Assembly: GCA_020636915.1 (NCBI GenBank)
Contig: JACJWV010000013.1
Coordinates: 62,001 to 126,000, forward strand
From: Nocardioides sp.
GTDB taxonomy: Bacteria > Actinomycetota > Actinomycetes > Propionibacteriales > Nocardioidaceae
Length of the DNA: 64,000 nt
Direction: 5' to 3'
In this document: positions 7,551-16,381 of the stretch, piece by piece
Position numbering within the stretch: position 1 is the stretch's first letter
Layout: the number at the start of each line of letters is the position of its first letter
The notes under the pieces: generated by a model
What the model saw: only the letters and a program-made list of their open reading frames with translations
Databases searched by the model: none
Told to the model about the DNA's origin: nothing
Translations under genes and position numbers: made by a program

Positions 7551-8753
7551 GTGGCAGCGAGCGGGACGATCGGCGTCGTCGGCGGCGGGATCGTCGGCCT
7601 CGCCGTCGCCCGGGAGCTGACGCGGCGCCGGCCCGGTTCGCGGGTCGTGGTGCTCGAGAAGGAGGACCGGGTCGCCGCCCACCAGACCGGGCACAACTCC
7701 GGCGTCGTGCACGCCGGCATCTACTACCGGCCGGGCAGCCTCAAGGCCGAGCTGTGCACGCGCGGGCGCGCGCTGCTGCGCGACTACTGCACCGAGCACG
7801 CCCTGCCGTACGACGAGTGCGGCAAGCTCGTGGTCGCCGTGGACGGCAGCGAGCGGGTGCGCCTCGACGCGCTGGAGGCGACGGCCCGGGAGAACGGCGT
7901 GCCGGGGCTGCGGCGGGTCGACCGCGCTGGGATCGCCGAGGTCGAGCCGCACGCGGCCGGGGTGGCCGCGCTGCACTCGCCGCACACCGCGATCACCGAC
8001 TACGTGGCGGTCGCCGAGCGGCTGGCCCAGGACGTCCGTGACGCGGGTGGCAGCGTGCTGCTGTCGAAGCCCGTCACCGGGATCGAGCGGCGACCGGGCG
8101 GGATCGATGTCGTGACGGGCTGGGCCGAGCGGCACCGCGTCGACCGGTTGGTCGTCTGCGGCGGGCTCGAGTCCGACCGCCTCGGCGAGCTCGCCGGCGG
8201 GGAGGCGGCGCCGCGCATCGTGCCGTTCCGGGGCGAGTACCTCTCCGTCGTACCCGCGAAGGCGGACCTGGTGCGCGGGATGGTCTACCCGGTGCCGGAC
8301 CCGCGCTACCCGTTCCTCGGCGTGCACTTCACCCGCCGGGTCGACGGGTCGCTCGAGATCGGTCCGAACGCGTTCCTCGCACTCAGCCGCCGCTCCTACG
8401 GACGCCTGTCGGTGCAGCCCGCCGATGTGGCCAGAACCCTGGCGTGGCCCGGGTTCTGGCGTTTCTCGGCCGCGCACTGGCGCACCGGCGTCACCGAGCT
8501 GCGTGGCGTGCTGTCGACCGCCGCCTACCTGCGCTCGGCCCAGCGCTACGTGCCGGAGATCGGCCTCGCCGACGTACGCCGGGGCGGGCTCGGCGTGCGG
8601 GCGCAGGCGATGCGTCGCGACGGTTCGCTCGTCGACGACTTCGTCGTCGAGCAGCGCGACGGCATCACCAGCGTCCGCAACGCCCCGTCACCTGCGGCAA
8701 CGTCCAGCCTGGCCATCGCCGAGCTCGTGGCGGACCGGGTGCTGGGCGGCTGA
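7551..8753 (+). CDS. lhgO: L-2-hydroxyglutarate oxidase LhgO
   Basis: An FAD enzyme of the DAO family that oxidises L-2-hydroxyglutarate to 2-oxoglutarate, feeding electrons to the membrane. The 400-residue protein has the dinucleotide fold GVVGGGIVGLAVARELTR at residues 8-25, followed by the LhgO-specific block HQTGHNSGVVHAGIYYRPGS. The C-terminal FAD contact region (GVRAQAMRRDG, NAPSPAATSSLAIA) is also present. GTG 7551 follows a GACGAT -10-like hexamer by 6 nt. No partner gene is adjacent. Confidence 0.93.
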   Translation: MAASGTIGVVGGGIVGLAVARELTRRRPGSRVVVLEKEDRVAAHQTGHNSGVVHAGIYYRPGSLKAELCTRGRALLRDYCTEHALPYDECGKLVVAVDGSERVRLDALEATARENGVPGLRRVDRAGIAEVEPHAAGVAALHSPHTAITDYVAVAERLAQDVRDAGGSVLLSKPVTGIERRPGGIDVVTGWAERHRVDRLVVCGGLESDRLGELAGGEAAPRIVPFRGEYLSVVPAKADLVRGMVYPVPDPRYPFLGVHFTRRVDGSLEIGPNAFLALSRRSYGRLSVQPADVARTLAWPGFWRFSAAHWRTGVTELRGVLSTAAYLRSAQRYVPEIGLADVRRGGLGVRAQAMRRDGSLVDDFVVEQRDGITSVRNAPSPAATSSLAIAELVADRVLGG

Positions 8754-8772
8754 GTTGTCCCGACAGCACGCT

Positions 8773-9027
8773 TCAGCCGGCGATGCGGCGAGCGGCCCGC
8801 TGCTCCTGGCGGGTCGCCCGCAGGCGGCGCAGGCGGCGGACCAGCCGGGGCGCGTGGGCCTCGGCGGCCGGCAGGTCGATGAGCCGGTTCAGCTGGAGGT
8901 GGTAGTCGGCCGGGGTGATCCCGAACCGCTCCAGCACCGCGGACTCCTTGGCGCCCGCATGCGTCACCCAGTCCTGCTCGAAGGCGAGGATCTCGCGCTC
9001 GAGGTCCGAAAGACCGTCCGTGTGCAT
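8773..9027 (-). CDS. DUF3263 family protein
   Basis: An 84-residue protein found across Actinobacteria. It opens with the family pattern LSDLEREILAFEQDWVTHAG, followed by KESAVLERFGITPADYH and the basic tail VRRLRRLRATRQEQRAARR. The middle resembles a helix-turn-helix, so a DNA-binding role is possible, but the function is unknown. It converges on lhgO with only 19 bases between stops. Confidence 0.85.
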   Translation of the reverse strand: MHTDGLSDLEREILAFEQDWVTHAGAKESAVLERFGITPADYHLQLNRLIDLPAAEAHAPRLVRRLRRLRATRQEQRAARRIAG

Positions 9028-9038
9028 GGGGAAGATCC

Positions 9039-9446
9039 TCACACGAGGGCGGACGAGGCGAGGAACCGGTCCACCTCGATCCGGACCGCCACCCGCTCGG
9101 GGTTGGGTCGCGGCTGCCGGTAGCGACGTGCGTAGCAGTCCTCCGCCCGTCGTACGTCCTCGGCGGCGGTGAGGACGGTCGCCCGGCCCTCGAGCGTCGA
9201 CCAGTGCCGCCCCTCCACCTGGCAGGCCGCGACCCGGCCGTCCCGCTGGACGTCCCGAGCCTTCTGCGAGCCGCCGGAGGTGATCACCCACGCACAGCGC
9301 CGCTCGAGGTCGAGGGCCACGCCGACGGGCACGACGTGCGGCCGCCCGTCGGTGCCCAGGGTGGTGAGCGTGCACAGGCGCCGCTCGGTCCAGAAGTCCA
9401 GCAGGGCCTGGGGGAAGTCGTCCCAGCCGGGTCGCCACGAGGTCAC
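9039..9446 (-). CDS. PPOX-class flavin/F420-dependent oxidoreductase
   Basis: A 135-residue split-barrel protein of the pyridoxamine phosphate oxidase superfamily, the size of the F420-dependent PPOX subgroup common in Actinobacteria. Diagnostic blocks are LCTLTTLGTDGRPHVVPVGV, the cofactor-contact SGGSQKARDVQRDGRVA, and a final VAVRIEVDRF strand. GTG 9446 was preferred over the longer frame because the extra N-terminus has no family character. Its substrate and its choice of FMN or F420 cannot be read from sequence. Confidence 0.82.
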   Translation of the reverse strand: MTSWRPGWDDFPQALLDFWTERRLCTLTTLGTDGRPHVVPVGVALDLERRCAWVITSGGSQKARDVQRDGRVAACQVEGRHWSTLEGRATVLTAAEDVRRAEDCYARRYRQPRPNPERVAVRIEVDRFLASSALV

Positions 9447-9483
9447 GCGGCCATGCTGGCACGACCGGGTGTGCGGCGCTGGA

Positions 9484-9489
9484 TACGTT
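9484..9489 (+). promoter_or_regulatory. -10 element of the SDR gene
   Basis: TACGTT lies 6 nt before the ATG at 9496. The GAGG between them is too close to the start to be an efficient Shine-Dalgarno, so a leaderless message is likely. Confidence 0.45.
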
Positions 9490-9495
9490 GGAGGC

Positions 9496-10449
9496 ATGCC
9501 GCCCCTCGCGTCGCTCCTCGACACCGTCCTCGACCGCACGGTGGTCCCCGGTTACACGCGCCTCGGCCCCGCGGTCCGCCGCCACCTGCCGACCTGGCCG
9601 GCCGACCCGGAGCCCGACGCCCTCGCCGGCGCGCGGGCGCTGGTCACCGGTGCCAGCAGCGGCCTGGGCATCGCGACCGTCGAGGGCCTGGCCGCGCTGG
9701 GCGCCGAGGTCGTGCTCGTCGTGCGCGACACGGACAAGGCGGCGCGGGTCGTGCGGGAGGTGCAGGAGCGCCACCCCCTGGCGCGCTTCGACGTGCAGCG
9801 CTGTGACGTGGCCGACCTCGACGACGTACGCCGGTTCGCGGCCAGCGTCGATGCGGACGTGGACGTCCTGGTGCACAACGCCGGGGCGATGCCGCCCGAG
9901 CGCACGGAGTCGCCCCAGGGCCACGAGCAGACGATGGCGCTGCACGTGCTCGGGCCGGTGCTGATGACCGACTTGCTCGCCGCGCACCTGCGGGGCGGGC
10001 GGGTGGTCCTGGTCAGCTCGGGCGGGATGTACGCCCAGCGGCTGCGCGACGACGACCCGGAGTACCTCGACGGCGACTACTCGCCGACGACCGCCTACGC
10101 CCGGAGCAAGCGCGCGCAGGTCGAGCTGCTCCCGATCCTGCAGCGGCGCTGGGAGCCGGCCGGCGTCGCCGTGCACGCCATGCACCCCGGCTGGGCGGAC
10201 ACCCCGGGCGTCCAGGACTCGCTGCCGACCTTCCGGCGGGTCACCGGCCCGCTGCTGCGCGACGCCGCCGGCGGCGCGGACACGACGATCTGGCTCGCCG
10301 CGTCCCAGCCGGCCCCGGCGGGCGGGCTGTTCTGGCACGACCGCCGTCCGCGCCCGACGCAGCTGCTGCCCAGCACCCGCACCGGAGAGTCCGAGCGGCA
10401 GCGGATGTGGTCGTGGGTGCAGTCGCAGACGGGGCTCGTCGCGGGCTGA
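9496..10449 (+). CDS. Short-chain dehydrogenase/reductase
   Basis: A 317-residue classical SDR resembling the DHRS12 group. An N-terminal extension of about 45 residues precedes the cofactor motif TGASSGLGIATVEGLAALG. HNAG, the catalytic VSSGG serine and the YxxxK pair in TAYARSKRAQ follow. HPGWADTPGVQDSLPTF is the usual segment after the active site. It reduces or oxidises a carbonyl/alcohol with NAD(P)(H), but the substrate is unknown. It stands alone, convergent with the mannosyltransferase gene. Confidence 0.85.
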   Translation: MPPLASLLDTVLDRTVVPGYTRLGPAVRRHLPTWPADPEPDALAGARALVTGASSGLGIATVEGLAALGAEVVLVVRDTDKAARVVREVQERHPLARFDVQRCDVADLDDVRRFAASVDADVDVLVHNAGAMPPERTESPQGHEQTMALHVLGPVLMTDLLAAHLRGGRVVLVSSGGMYAQRLRDDDPEYLDGDYSPTTAYARSKRAQVELLPILQRRWEPAGVAVHAMHPGWADTPGVQDSLPTFRRVTGPLLRDAAGGADTTIWLAASQPAPAGGLFWHDRRPRPTQLLPSTRTGESERQRMWSWVQSQTGLVAG

Positions 10450-10562
10450 CAGCCGCCTGGCAGCGCCTGGGCGCGGTGCTCGTCTGGGAGTCCGACCGGG
10501 TCTCGAGACGCCGGTCGCGGCTTCGTTCCTCAGCCGCGCGGCTCCTCGACCTGGCTGCAGGC

Positions 10563-10597
10563 CCTTCGTCACCCGAGCGGAGCTCGGGCGACGAAGG
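10563..10597. terminator. Bidirectional terminator hairpin
   Basis: CCTTCGTC-A-CCCGAGC pairs with GCTCGGG-C-GACGAAGG around a 3-nt loop, giving a 15-bp stem with one A/C mismatch. It lies between two convergent genes. The preceding 10498-10553 stretch resembles the imperfect GGTCTCGAGACG...CTCCTCGACC repeat scattered in actinobacterial genomes. Confidence 0.7.
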
Positions 10598-10601
10598 CAG
10601 C

Positions 10602-12290
10602 TCAGATCCAGCGGGAGAACCAGATCCGGTCCAGCCACTCGCCGTGGGTGAGCATCTGGTTGGTCCAGATCGGCCAGAACCACGCGAAGTTCAGCAGCGC
10701 CAGCACCACGAACGCGCCGGAGACGACGACCCCGAAGGTCCGGCGGGCTGACGGCCCGGGGGAGGACCCGACCAGCCGCCCCATCGCCAGCGTCAGCGCG
10801 AGGACCACGAACGGCAGCGCGGTGACGATGTAGAAGAGGAAGATCGGCCGGTCGTCGTACTGCAGCCAGGGCAGCCAGGTCGAGGCGACACCGACCACCG
10901 CGACGCCGTACCGCCAGTCCCGGGCGCCCACCCACATCAGGACCGCGAAGAGCAGCGCGAGGCAGCCGCCCCACCAGATCGTCGGGTTCCCGAGGAGCAG
11001 CACCTGGCGCAGGCAGTCGCTGTTCGCCGGGGCGTCACAGCCCTGGCTGCCGGGCTTGATGCCGGTGTCCGCGGCCACGCCGACCGGACGGTTGAGCAGC
11101 AGCCAGCCCGACGGCTTCGAGGCGTAGGTGTGGGTGCTGTCGTTGAGGAAGTGCGTGTGGAACGCGTAGACGTCCTGGTGGTAGTACCAGAGCGACCGCA
11201 GCGACTGGGTGACCTCGCCGAGCCCCGAGGCGTCCGGCTCGGTGCGCGTGGGCCAGTCCTGCCCGCCCTCGTAGTGCGTGTACTGAGTCGCCGAGAGGTG
11301 CTCCTCGTACTGGTGGGCGTGCGCCAGCCAGCCGGTCCAGGTCGCGAGGTAGACGATCGAGGCGACGAGCACGAGGTGCACGAACGCCGGGATGCCGTCG
11401 GTGAGCACCGACCTCGGGATCGCCCACCGGACGCCGAAGGAGCGGCGCGCACCCGCCGACCACAGCCAGCACAGCAGGCCGAACGCGGCGAGCGGGTAGA
11501 TCGCCTCCCACTTGGTGCCGAGCGCCAGTCCCCACATCAGGCCGCCGAGGAGCAGCCAGGGCCGGAACAGCAGGCCGCGCACCGGACCGAAGCCGTGCGT
11601 GACCGGTTCGGCGGTCAGCCTCGCGAGCCGGCCCCGGTGCCAGTCGCGGTCGGCCACGATGCAGTGGACGCCGCAGAGGATGAAGAACGCGACGAAGATG
11701 TCGAGCAGCGCCAGCCGCGAGAGCACGAGCTGCAGGCCGTCGAGCGACAGCAGCAGCCCGGCGACGACCCCGAGCATCGTCGAGCCGGTGATCCGTCGCG
11801 CGAAGCGGCACATCACCAGCACCATGAGCGAGCCCACGACGGCCGCCGAGACCCGCCAGCCGAAGGGGTCCATGCCGAACGCCTTGATGCCCAGCGCGAT
11901 CAGCCACTTGCCGACCTCGGGATGGACGATCATCTCGGGGTTGTCCTTGTAGACGCCCGAGAGGGTCGTGCCGTCGAGGATCAGGTCGTTCGCGTGCGCC
12001 ATCGAGTCGCGCTCGTAGCCGAAGTTCAGCAGCGACCACGCGTCCTTGGCGTAGTACGTCTCGTCGAACTCGAAGACGTGCGGGGTGCCGAGGTGCCACA
12101 GCCGCAGGAACAGCGCGAGCAGCGCGACGGCGACGGCCGCCGTCCAGCCGACGAACGGGTCCTCGAGGCGCAGGCGGGCGCGGGCCCGGTCCCAGGCCGA
12201 CGGGACGGGCCGGCCGGTGGCCGTGCGCGAGAGACCGACCCGGGCGGGCCCAGGCCCCGGCGGAGCCTCGGGCGGCGCGGCGGTCGTCAC
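10602..12290 (-). CDS. Dolichyl-phosphate-mannose--protein mannosyltransferase (PMT)
   Basis: It transfers mannose from polyprenyl-phosphate-mannose to Ser/Thr of exported proteins at the membrane (GT39/PMT family, GT-C fold). The 562-residue protein has about ten hydrophobic segments, the first-loop acidic motif FEFDETYYAKDAWSLL, HPEVGKWLIALG, and a C-terminal PWLQYDDRPIFLFY block. GTG 12290 was chosen because it removes a low-complexity extension and follows a TAGAGT -10 by 8 nt. It diverges from rsmI with one base between start codons, the same pairing as Rv1002c/Rv1003. Confidence 0.92.
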   Translation of the reverse strand: MTTAAPPEAPPGPGPARVGLSRTATGRPVPSAWDRARARLRLEDPFVGWTAAVAVALLALFLRLWHLGTPHVFEFDETYYAKDAWSLLNFGYERDSMAHANDLILDGTTLSGVYKDNPEMIVHPEVGKWLIALGIKAFGMDPFGWRVSAAVVGSLMVLVMCRFARRITGSTMLGVVAGLLLSLDGLQLVLSRLALLDIFVAFFILCGVHCIVADRDWHRGRLARLTAEPVTHGFGPVRGLLFRPWLLLGGLMWGLALGTKWEAIYPLAAFGLLCWLWSAGARRSFGVRWAIPRSVLTDGIPAFVHLVLVASIVYLATWTGWLAHAHQYEEHLSATQYTHYEGGQDWPTRTEPDASGLGEVTQSLRSLWYYHQDVYAFHTHFLNDSTHTYASKPSGWLLLNRPVGVAADTGIKPGSQGCDAPANSDCLRQVLLLGNPTIWWGGCLALLFAVLMWVGARDWRYGVAVVGVASTWLPWLQYDDRPIFLFYIVTALPFVVLALTLAMGRLVGSSPGPSARRTFGVVVSGAFVVLALLNFAWFWPIWTNQMLTHGEWLDRIWFSRWI

Positions 12291-12291
12291 G

Positions 12292-13212
12292 ATGGGAGAC
12301 TCTACGGTCGTGACGGTCGACGACAGCGGACGTGGTGTGCTCGTCCTGGCGGCAACACCGATCGGCCGGTCCGCCGACGCCCCGCCCCGGCTCGCGGAGG
12401 AGCTCGCGACCGCCGACGTGGTCGCCGCCGAGGACACCCGCCGGCTCAAGCGGCTGACGAGCGACCTCGGGGTCACGGTGATCGGCCGGATCGTCTCCTA
12501 CTTCGAGGGCAACGAGTCGGCCCGTACGCCGGTGCTGCTGGAGTCGCTGCTGGAGGGCCGGCGCGTGCTGCTGGTGACCGACGCGGGCATGCCGAGCGTC
12601 TCCGACCCGGGCTACCGCCTGGTGGCCGCGGCCGTCGAGCACGACGTGACCGTGACGGCGGTGCCCGGCCCGTCCGCGGTACTGACCGCCCTGGCCGTGA
12701 GCGGGCTGCCGGTCGACCGCTTCTGCTTCGAGGGGTTCCTGCCGCGCAAGGCGGGCGAGCGCGGCCGACGGCTGGCCGACCTCGCCGACGAGCAGCGCAC
12801 GCTGGTGTTCTTCGAGGCGCCGCACCGCACCGAGGCCGCGCTCGCCGCGCTGGCCGAGGCGTTCGGCGGCGACCGCCCCGCGGCCGTGTGCCGCGAGCTG
12901 ACCAAGACCCACGAGGAGGTCCGCCGCGGGCCCTTGGCCGACCTGGTCGCCTGGGCCGCCGACGGGGTCCGCGGCGAGGTCACGCTGGTCGTCCAGGGCG
13001 CGCCGCCACGGGCCGCCGTCGACGACGATCCCGCGAGCCTGCTGGCCGCGGTCGCCGACCTCGAGGCCGCCGGCAGCACCCGCAAGGACGCGATCGCGCA
13101 GGTGGCCCGGCTGGCCGGCGTACCCAAGCGCGAGGTCTACCAGCTCGTCCACGCACCGACGACCGCTGACCGACCGCTGACCGACCGCTGGCCCGAGCAA
13201 GGAGCGAGATGA
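12292..13212 (+). CDS. rsmI: 16S rRNA (cytidine-2'-O)-methyltransferase RsmI
   Basis: It methylates the ribose of C1402 in 16S rRNA at the decoding centre using SAM. The protein carries ATPIG, AEDTRRLKRL, IVSYFEGNE, TDAGMPSVSDPGYR, VPGPSAVLTALAVSGLP and FEGFLPRKAGER in family order. ATG 12292 gives 306 residues. In-frame GTG 12310 or 12337 give shorter N-termini closer to other RsmI proteins, so the start is uncertain. It overlaps the downstream hydrolase gene by 4 bp. Confidence 0.93.
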   Translation: MGDSTVVTVDDSGRGVLVLAATPIGRSADAPPRLAEELATADVVAAEDTRRLKRLTSDLGVTVIGRIVSYFEGNESARTPVLLESLLEGRRVLLVTDAGMPSVSDPGYRLVAAAVEHDVTVTAVPGPSAVLTALAVSGLPVDRFCFEGFLPRKAGERGRRLADLADEQRTLVFFEAPHRTEAALAALAEAFGGDRPAAVCRELTKTHEEVRRGPLADLVAWAADGVRGEVTLVVQGAPPRAAVDDDPASLLAAVADLEAAGSTRKDAIAQVARLAGVPKREVYQLVHAPTTADRPLTDRWPEQGAR

Positions 13213-14048
13213 CCGACCGCATCACCACCGTCCGCAACGAGGGCCTGACCTTCGACGTCGTCGACGAGGGGCCGATGGACGGGACTCCGGTCGTGCTGCT
13301 GCACGGCTTCCCCGAGCGGGCCAGCACCTGGCGGCTGGTCGCGCCGATCCTGCACGAGGCGGGCCTGCGCACGCTGGCGATCGACCAGCGCGGCTACTCC
13401 CCGGGCGCCCGGCCCCGTGGGCGGTCGGCGTACCGCATGCAGCACCTGGTCGGCGACGTCGTCGCGCTCATCGACGCGGTCGGCGGGCCGGTGCACCTGG
13501 TCGGTCACGACTGGGGCTCGGCGGTCGGCTGGGGGGTCGCCGGTCGGTTCCCCGACCGGGTGCTGACGTGGACGGCGGTGTCGGTTCCCCACCCGGCCGC
13601 CTTCGCACGGGCGCTGAAGAAGCCTGCCCAGCGTCGCAAGTCGCGCTACATGGCCTTCTTCAACGTGCCGCTCGTGCCCGAGCTCACCGCGCGCCGGCGC
13701 GGCGGTCGCTTCGACCAGAGCATGCGCAAGGCCGGGATGACCGCCGACGAGGTCGCCCGCTTCCGCACCGAGATCGTCGAGTACGGCGCGCTGCGGCACG
13801 CATTGGGCTGGTACCGCGCCCTGCCGCTCTCGGGCGGTGGTCGCTCGACCGACTTCCAGGTGACCGTGCCGACCACGATGGTGTGGAGCACGCGCGACAT
13901 CGCGATCACCCGTGAGGGCGTCGACGGCACCGAGCGATGGGTGTCGGCGCCGTACGAGCTGGTCGTCCTGGAGGGCGTGTCGCACTGGATCCCGACGCAG
14001 GCCCCGGAGGAGCTCGCGGCCGCCGTCCTCGCGAGGATCGCCGGGTGA
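13209..14048 (+). CDS. Alpha/beta hydrolase (epoxide hydrolase-like)
   Basis: A 279-residue alpha/beta hydrolase. It has the oxyanion motif HGFPE, the nucleophile elbow GHDWGS with Asp as nucleophile (typical of epoxide hydrolases and dehalogenases, not esterases), a lid-like basic segment (residues 135-190) and a C-terminal SHW histidine. It is coupled to rsmI and tatD by 4-bp and 3-bp overlaps, although no metabolic link to them is evident. The substrate is unknown. Confidence 0.85.
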   Translation: MTDRITTVRNEGLTFDVVDEGPMDGTPVVLLHGFPERASTWRLVAPILHEAGLRTLAIDQRGYSPGARPRGRSAYRMQHLVGDVVALIDAVGGPVHLVGHDWGSAVGWGVAGRFPDRVLTWTAVSVPHPAAFARALKKPAQRRKSRYMAFFNVPLVPELTARRRGGRFDQSMRKAGMTADEVARFRTEIVEYGALRHALGWYRALPLSGGGRSTDFQVTVPTTMVWSTRDIAITREGVDGTERWVSAPYELVVLEGVSHWIPTQAPEELAAAVLARIAG

Positions 14049-14872
14049 CCGGCATGCCGGCGCCGCCGGAGCCGCTGCCGCACCCGGTCGTCGACAACCA
14101 CTGCCACCTCGACGTCGTGCGCGGTGACGGCGAGGCGCTGTCGGTCGACGACGCGCTGGCGCGGGCCGCCGCGGTCGGCGTGACGCGGATCGTGCAGATC
14201 GGCTGCGACCTGCCCGGGGCCCGGTGGGCCGTCGACGCGGCGCAGCGGTACGAGGCGCTCGTGGCCGGCGTCGCCCTCCACCCCAACGAGGCACCCCGGC
14301 TCCCCGACCTCGACGCGGCGATGGCCGAGATCGAGCGCCTCGCCGGCGCCCTCGACGCGGTCCGCGCGGTGGGGGAGACCGGCCTGGACCACTTCCGCAC
14401 CGGCGAGGAGGGGCGGGCGGTGCAGGTCGACTCGTTCCGCCGGCACATCGACCTCGCCAAACGGCTCGACAAGACGCTGGTCATCCACGACCGCGACGCG
14501 CACGAGGAGGTGCTCGCCGTCCTCGACGAGGAGGGCCCGCCCGACCGGTGGGTCATGCACTGCTTCTCCGGCGACGCCGCCTTCGCGCGTCGCTGCCTGG
14601 ACCGGGGCGCCCACCTCTCCTTCGCCGGCACCGTCACCTTCAAGAACGCCGCGCCCCTGCGCGAGGCGCTCGCCTTGACGCCCCGGGACCGGGTGCTCGT
14701 CGAGACCGACGCGCCGTACCTCACGCCGATGCCGCACCGCGGCCGCACCAACGCGTCCTACCTCGTCCCGCTGACGATGCGCGCGATGGCCGAGGTCCGC
14801 GGTGACGACCTGGGTGAGCTGTGTGCCGCCGTCGACGCCAACACCGAGGTCGCCTTCGGCGGGAGCTGGTAG
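14045..14872 (+). CDS. TatD family metal-dependent hydrolase
   Basis: TatD proteins are two-metal TIM-barrel nucleases (3'-5' exonuclease/DNase activity in characterised members). All metal-ligand motifs are present: DNHCHLD, HPNEAP, VGETGLDHF, HDRDAHEEV, MHCFSG and ETDAPYLTPMPHRG. GTG 14045 overlaps the upstream stop; ATG 14054 is an alternative. The tatD-rpfB-rsmA-ispE order is conserved in actinobacteria. Confidence 0.93.
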   Translation: MTGMPAPPEPLPHPVVDNHCHLDVVRGDGEALSVDDALARAAAVGVTRIVQIGCDLPGARWAVDAAQRYEALVAGVALHPNEAPRLPDLDAAMAEIERLAGALDAVRAVGETGLDHFRTGEEGRAVQVDSFRRHIDLAKRLDKTLVIHDRDAHEEVLAVLDEEGPPDRWVMHCFSGDAAFARRCLDRGAHLSFAGTVTFKNAAPLREALALTPRDRVLVETDAPYLTPMPHRGRTNASYLVPLTMRAMAEVRGDDLGELCAAVDANTEVAFGGSW

Positions 14873-15187
14873 CCCAGAGGTGATAGCCCAGGTGACGCGC
14901 CCTGAGACCCGTGTGACCCATGGTGCTGATGGGGCGCGACACCGCTGGCTTTACCGACGAGATCCTGCTCACGACAGCGCCGGATGTGGGAGGTTCGGTT
15001 TGCATTCGAGCGGGAAGGCTGGTGCCCTGGAAGGACTTGACGGCCGGGATCGGGACTGATTCCGCCAGTGCTGGTGGCCTCCGGGCCCCGCAGATGTGAC
15101 CCCCGTACGCATCGCCCCGCAGCTCGCGGTCGCGCGCGTCCGGCGCGCTGGCACCCGAGGACCGGGGAGTACGACGTTCGGAGAATC
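14873..15187 (+). other. Long non-coding leader upstream of rpfB
   Basis: These 315 bases hold no convincing gene. Long leaders before rpf genes often carry regulatory RNA in actinobacteria. I looked for the ydaO (c-di-AMP) riboswitch pattern and did not find its conserved core. A TTGACG at 15037-15042 is -35-like but lacks a -10 at normal spacing. An unrecognised leader RNA is possible. Confidence 0.3.
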
Positions 15188-16381
15188 GTGCCCGATCTTG
15201 GACACACGACCGAGCTGCCGCAGCAGCCGCAGCAGGACAACGACAGCAAGCCCGGCCGCCTGAGCCGAGCCCTTCGCAGCCGACCGCTGATGATCGCCCT
15301 CGCCGGCGTGGTCGTCCTGGCGGTCGCCGGCTCCACCTGGGGCTACAGCGCCCTCAGCAAGACCGTCACCCTCTCGGTGGACGGCCAGCCCGAGCAGGTC
15401 ACCGCGTTCGGCGGGACCGTCGGCGACGTCCTCGACGCCCAGGGCATCGACGTCACCGCGCGCGACGTGGTCGCGCCGAGCCTCGACGAGAAGGTCGAGG
15501 ACGGCAGCAAGATCACCGTGAAGTTCGCCCGTCCGCTCGAGCTCGACGTCGACGGCCACAGCCGGACCTACTGGGTCACCTCGACCACCGTGTCCCGCGC
15601 GCTCTCCGACATCGGCCGTGCCTACCGCGGCAGCGAGCTCTCGGTCAGCCGCGGCGCCGACATCGACCGCGAGGGCATGACGCTGAAGGTCGTCACCCCC
15701 AAGACGCTGCACGTCAAGCTCGCCGGCCACCCGATGGTGAAGAAGACCGTCACGGCACTCACCGTGGAGGAGGCCCTCGGCGACCTCGGGGTGCGGCTCG
15801 GCAAGCACGACGAGACCAAGCCCGCGCCGCAGCACGTCCTGGAGGACGGCGACACCCTGGTCTTCACCGACGTCAAGGTCCTCACCAAGCGCGTCAAGGG
15901 CGAGGTCCTGGACTACGCGACCGTCGAGCAGGACGACGACTCGATGACGCAGGGCGAGACCACGGTCGTCCGCGACGGCCGCACCGGCCTGCGCGACGTC
16001 ACCTACCGCATCGTCCTCCGCAACGGCGACGTCAGCACGCGCAAGGTGCTGCACCAGGAGGTGCTGCGCCAGCCGGTCTCCGAGATCGTGAAGGTCGGCA
16101 CCCAGGCGCCGGCCCCGACGACGAACTTCGCGTCCGGCAGCACCGTGTGGGACCAGCTCGCGCAGTGCGAGTCCGGCGGCAACTGGGCCATCAACACCGG
16201 CAACGGCTACTACGGCGGCCTCCAGTTCAACCTCGGCACCTGGCAGGCCTACGGCGGCAGCGGGCTGCCGAGCAACGCGAGCCGCGAGACCCAGATCGCG
16301 ATCGCGACCAAGGTCCGCGACGCCTCGGGCGGCTACGGCGCCTGGCCGGCCTGCGCGGCCTCGCTGGGCCTGCCGCGCTGA
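15188..16381 (+). CDS. rpfB: Resuscitation-promoting factor RpfB
   Basis: A secreted, membrane-anchored lytic transglycosylase that cleaves peptidoglycan and promotes exit from dormancy. In order, the 397-residue protein has a short cytoplasmic N-terminus, a transmembrane anchor (about residues 36-56), three DUF348 repeats (for example TLSVDGQPEQVTAFGGTVGD), a G5 domain (about 225-300), and the catalytic Rpf domain with WDQLAQCESGGNWAINTGNG containing the catalytic Glu. The usual disulfide cysteines (QCESG and WPACAASL) are present. GTG 15188 follows a CGGAGA-type ribosome-binding site. Confidence 0.95.
   Translation: MPDLGHTTELPQQPQQDNDSKPGRLSRALRSRPLMIALAGVVVLAVAGSTWGYSALSKTVTLSVDGQPEQVTAFGGTVGDVLDAQGIDVTARDVVAPSLDEKVEDGSKITVKFARPLELDVDGHSRTYWVTSTTVSRALSDIGRAYRGSELSVSRGADIDREGMTLKVVTPKTLHVKLAGHPMVKKTVTALTVEEALGDLGVRLGKHDETKPAPQHVLEDGDTLVFTDVKVLTKRVKGEVLDYATVEQDDDSMTQGETTVVRDGRTGLRDVTYRIVLRNGDVSTRKVLHQEVLRQPVSEIVKVGTQAPAPTTNFASGSTVWDQLAQCESGGNWAINTGNGYYGGLQFNLGTWQAYGGSGLPSNASRETQIAIATKVRDASGGYGAWPACAASLGLPR

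Noticed and set aside
8773..10974. 733-residue minus-strand frame
   Set aside because: Only its last 84 residues (DUF3263) look like protein; the rest is low-complexity Arg/Ala/Gly sequence antisense to the SDR gene and part of the PMT gene region.
11130..13169. 679-residue plus-strand frame
   Set aside because: It is antisense to the mannosyltransferase gene and out of frame with rsmI; no motifs.
14873..15187. ydaO-type c-di-AMP riboswitch before rpfB
   Set aside because: Such riboswitches occur before rpf genes in other actinobacteria, but I could not find the conserved core blocks; only the leader length is suggestive.
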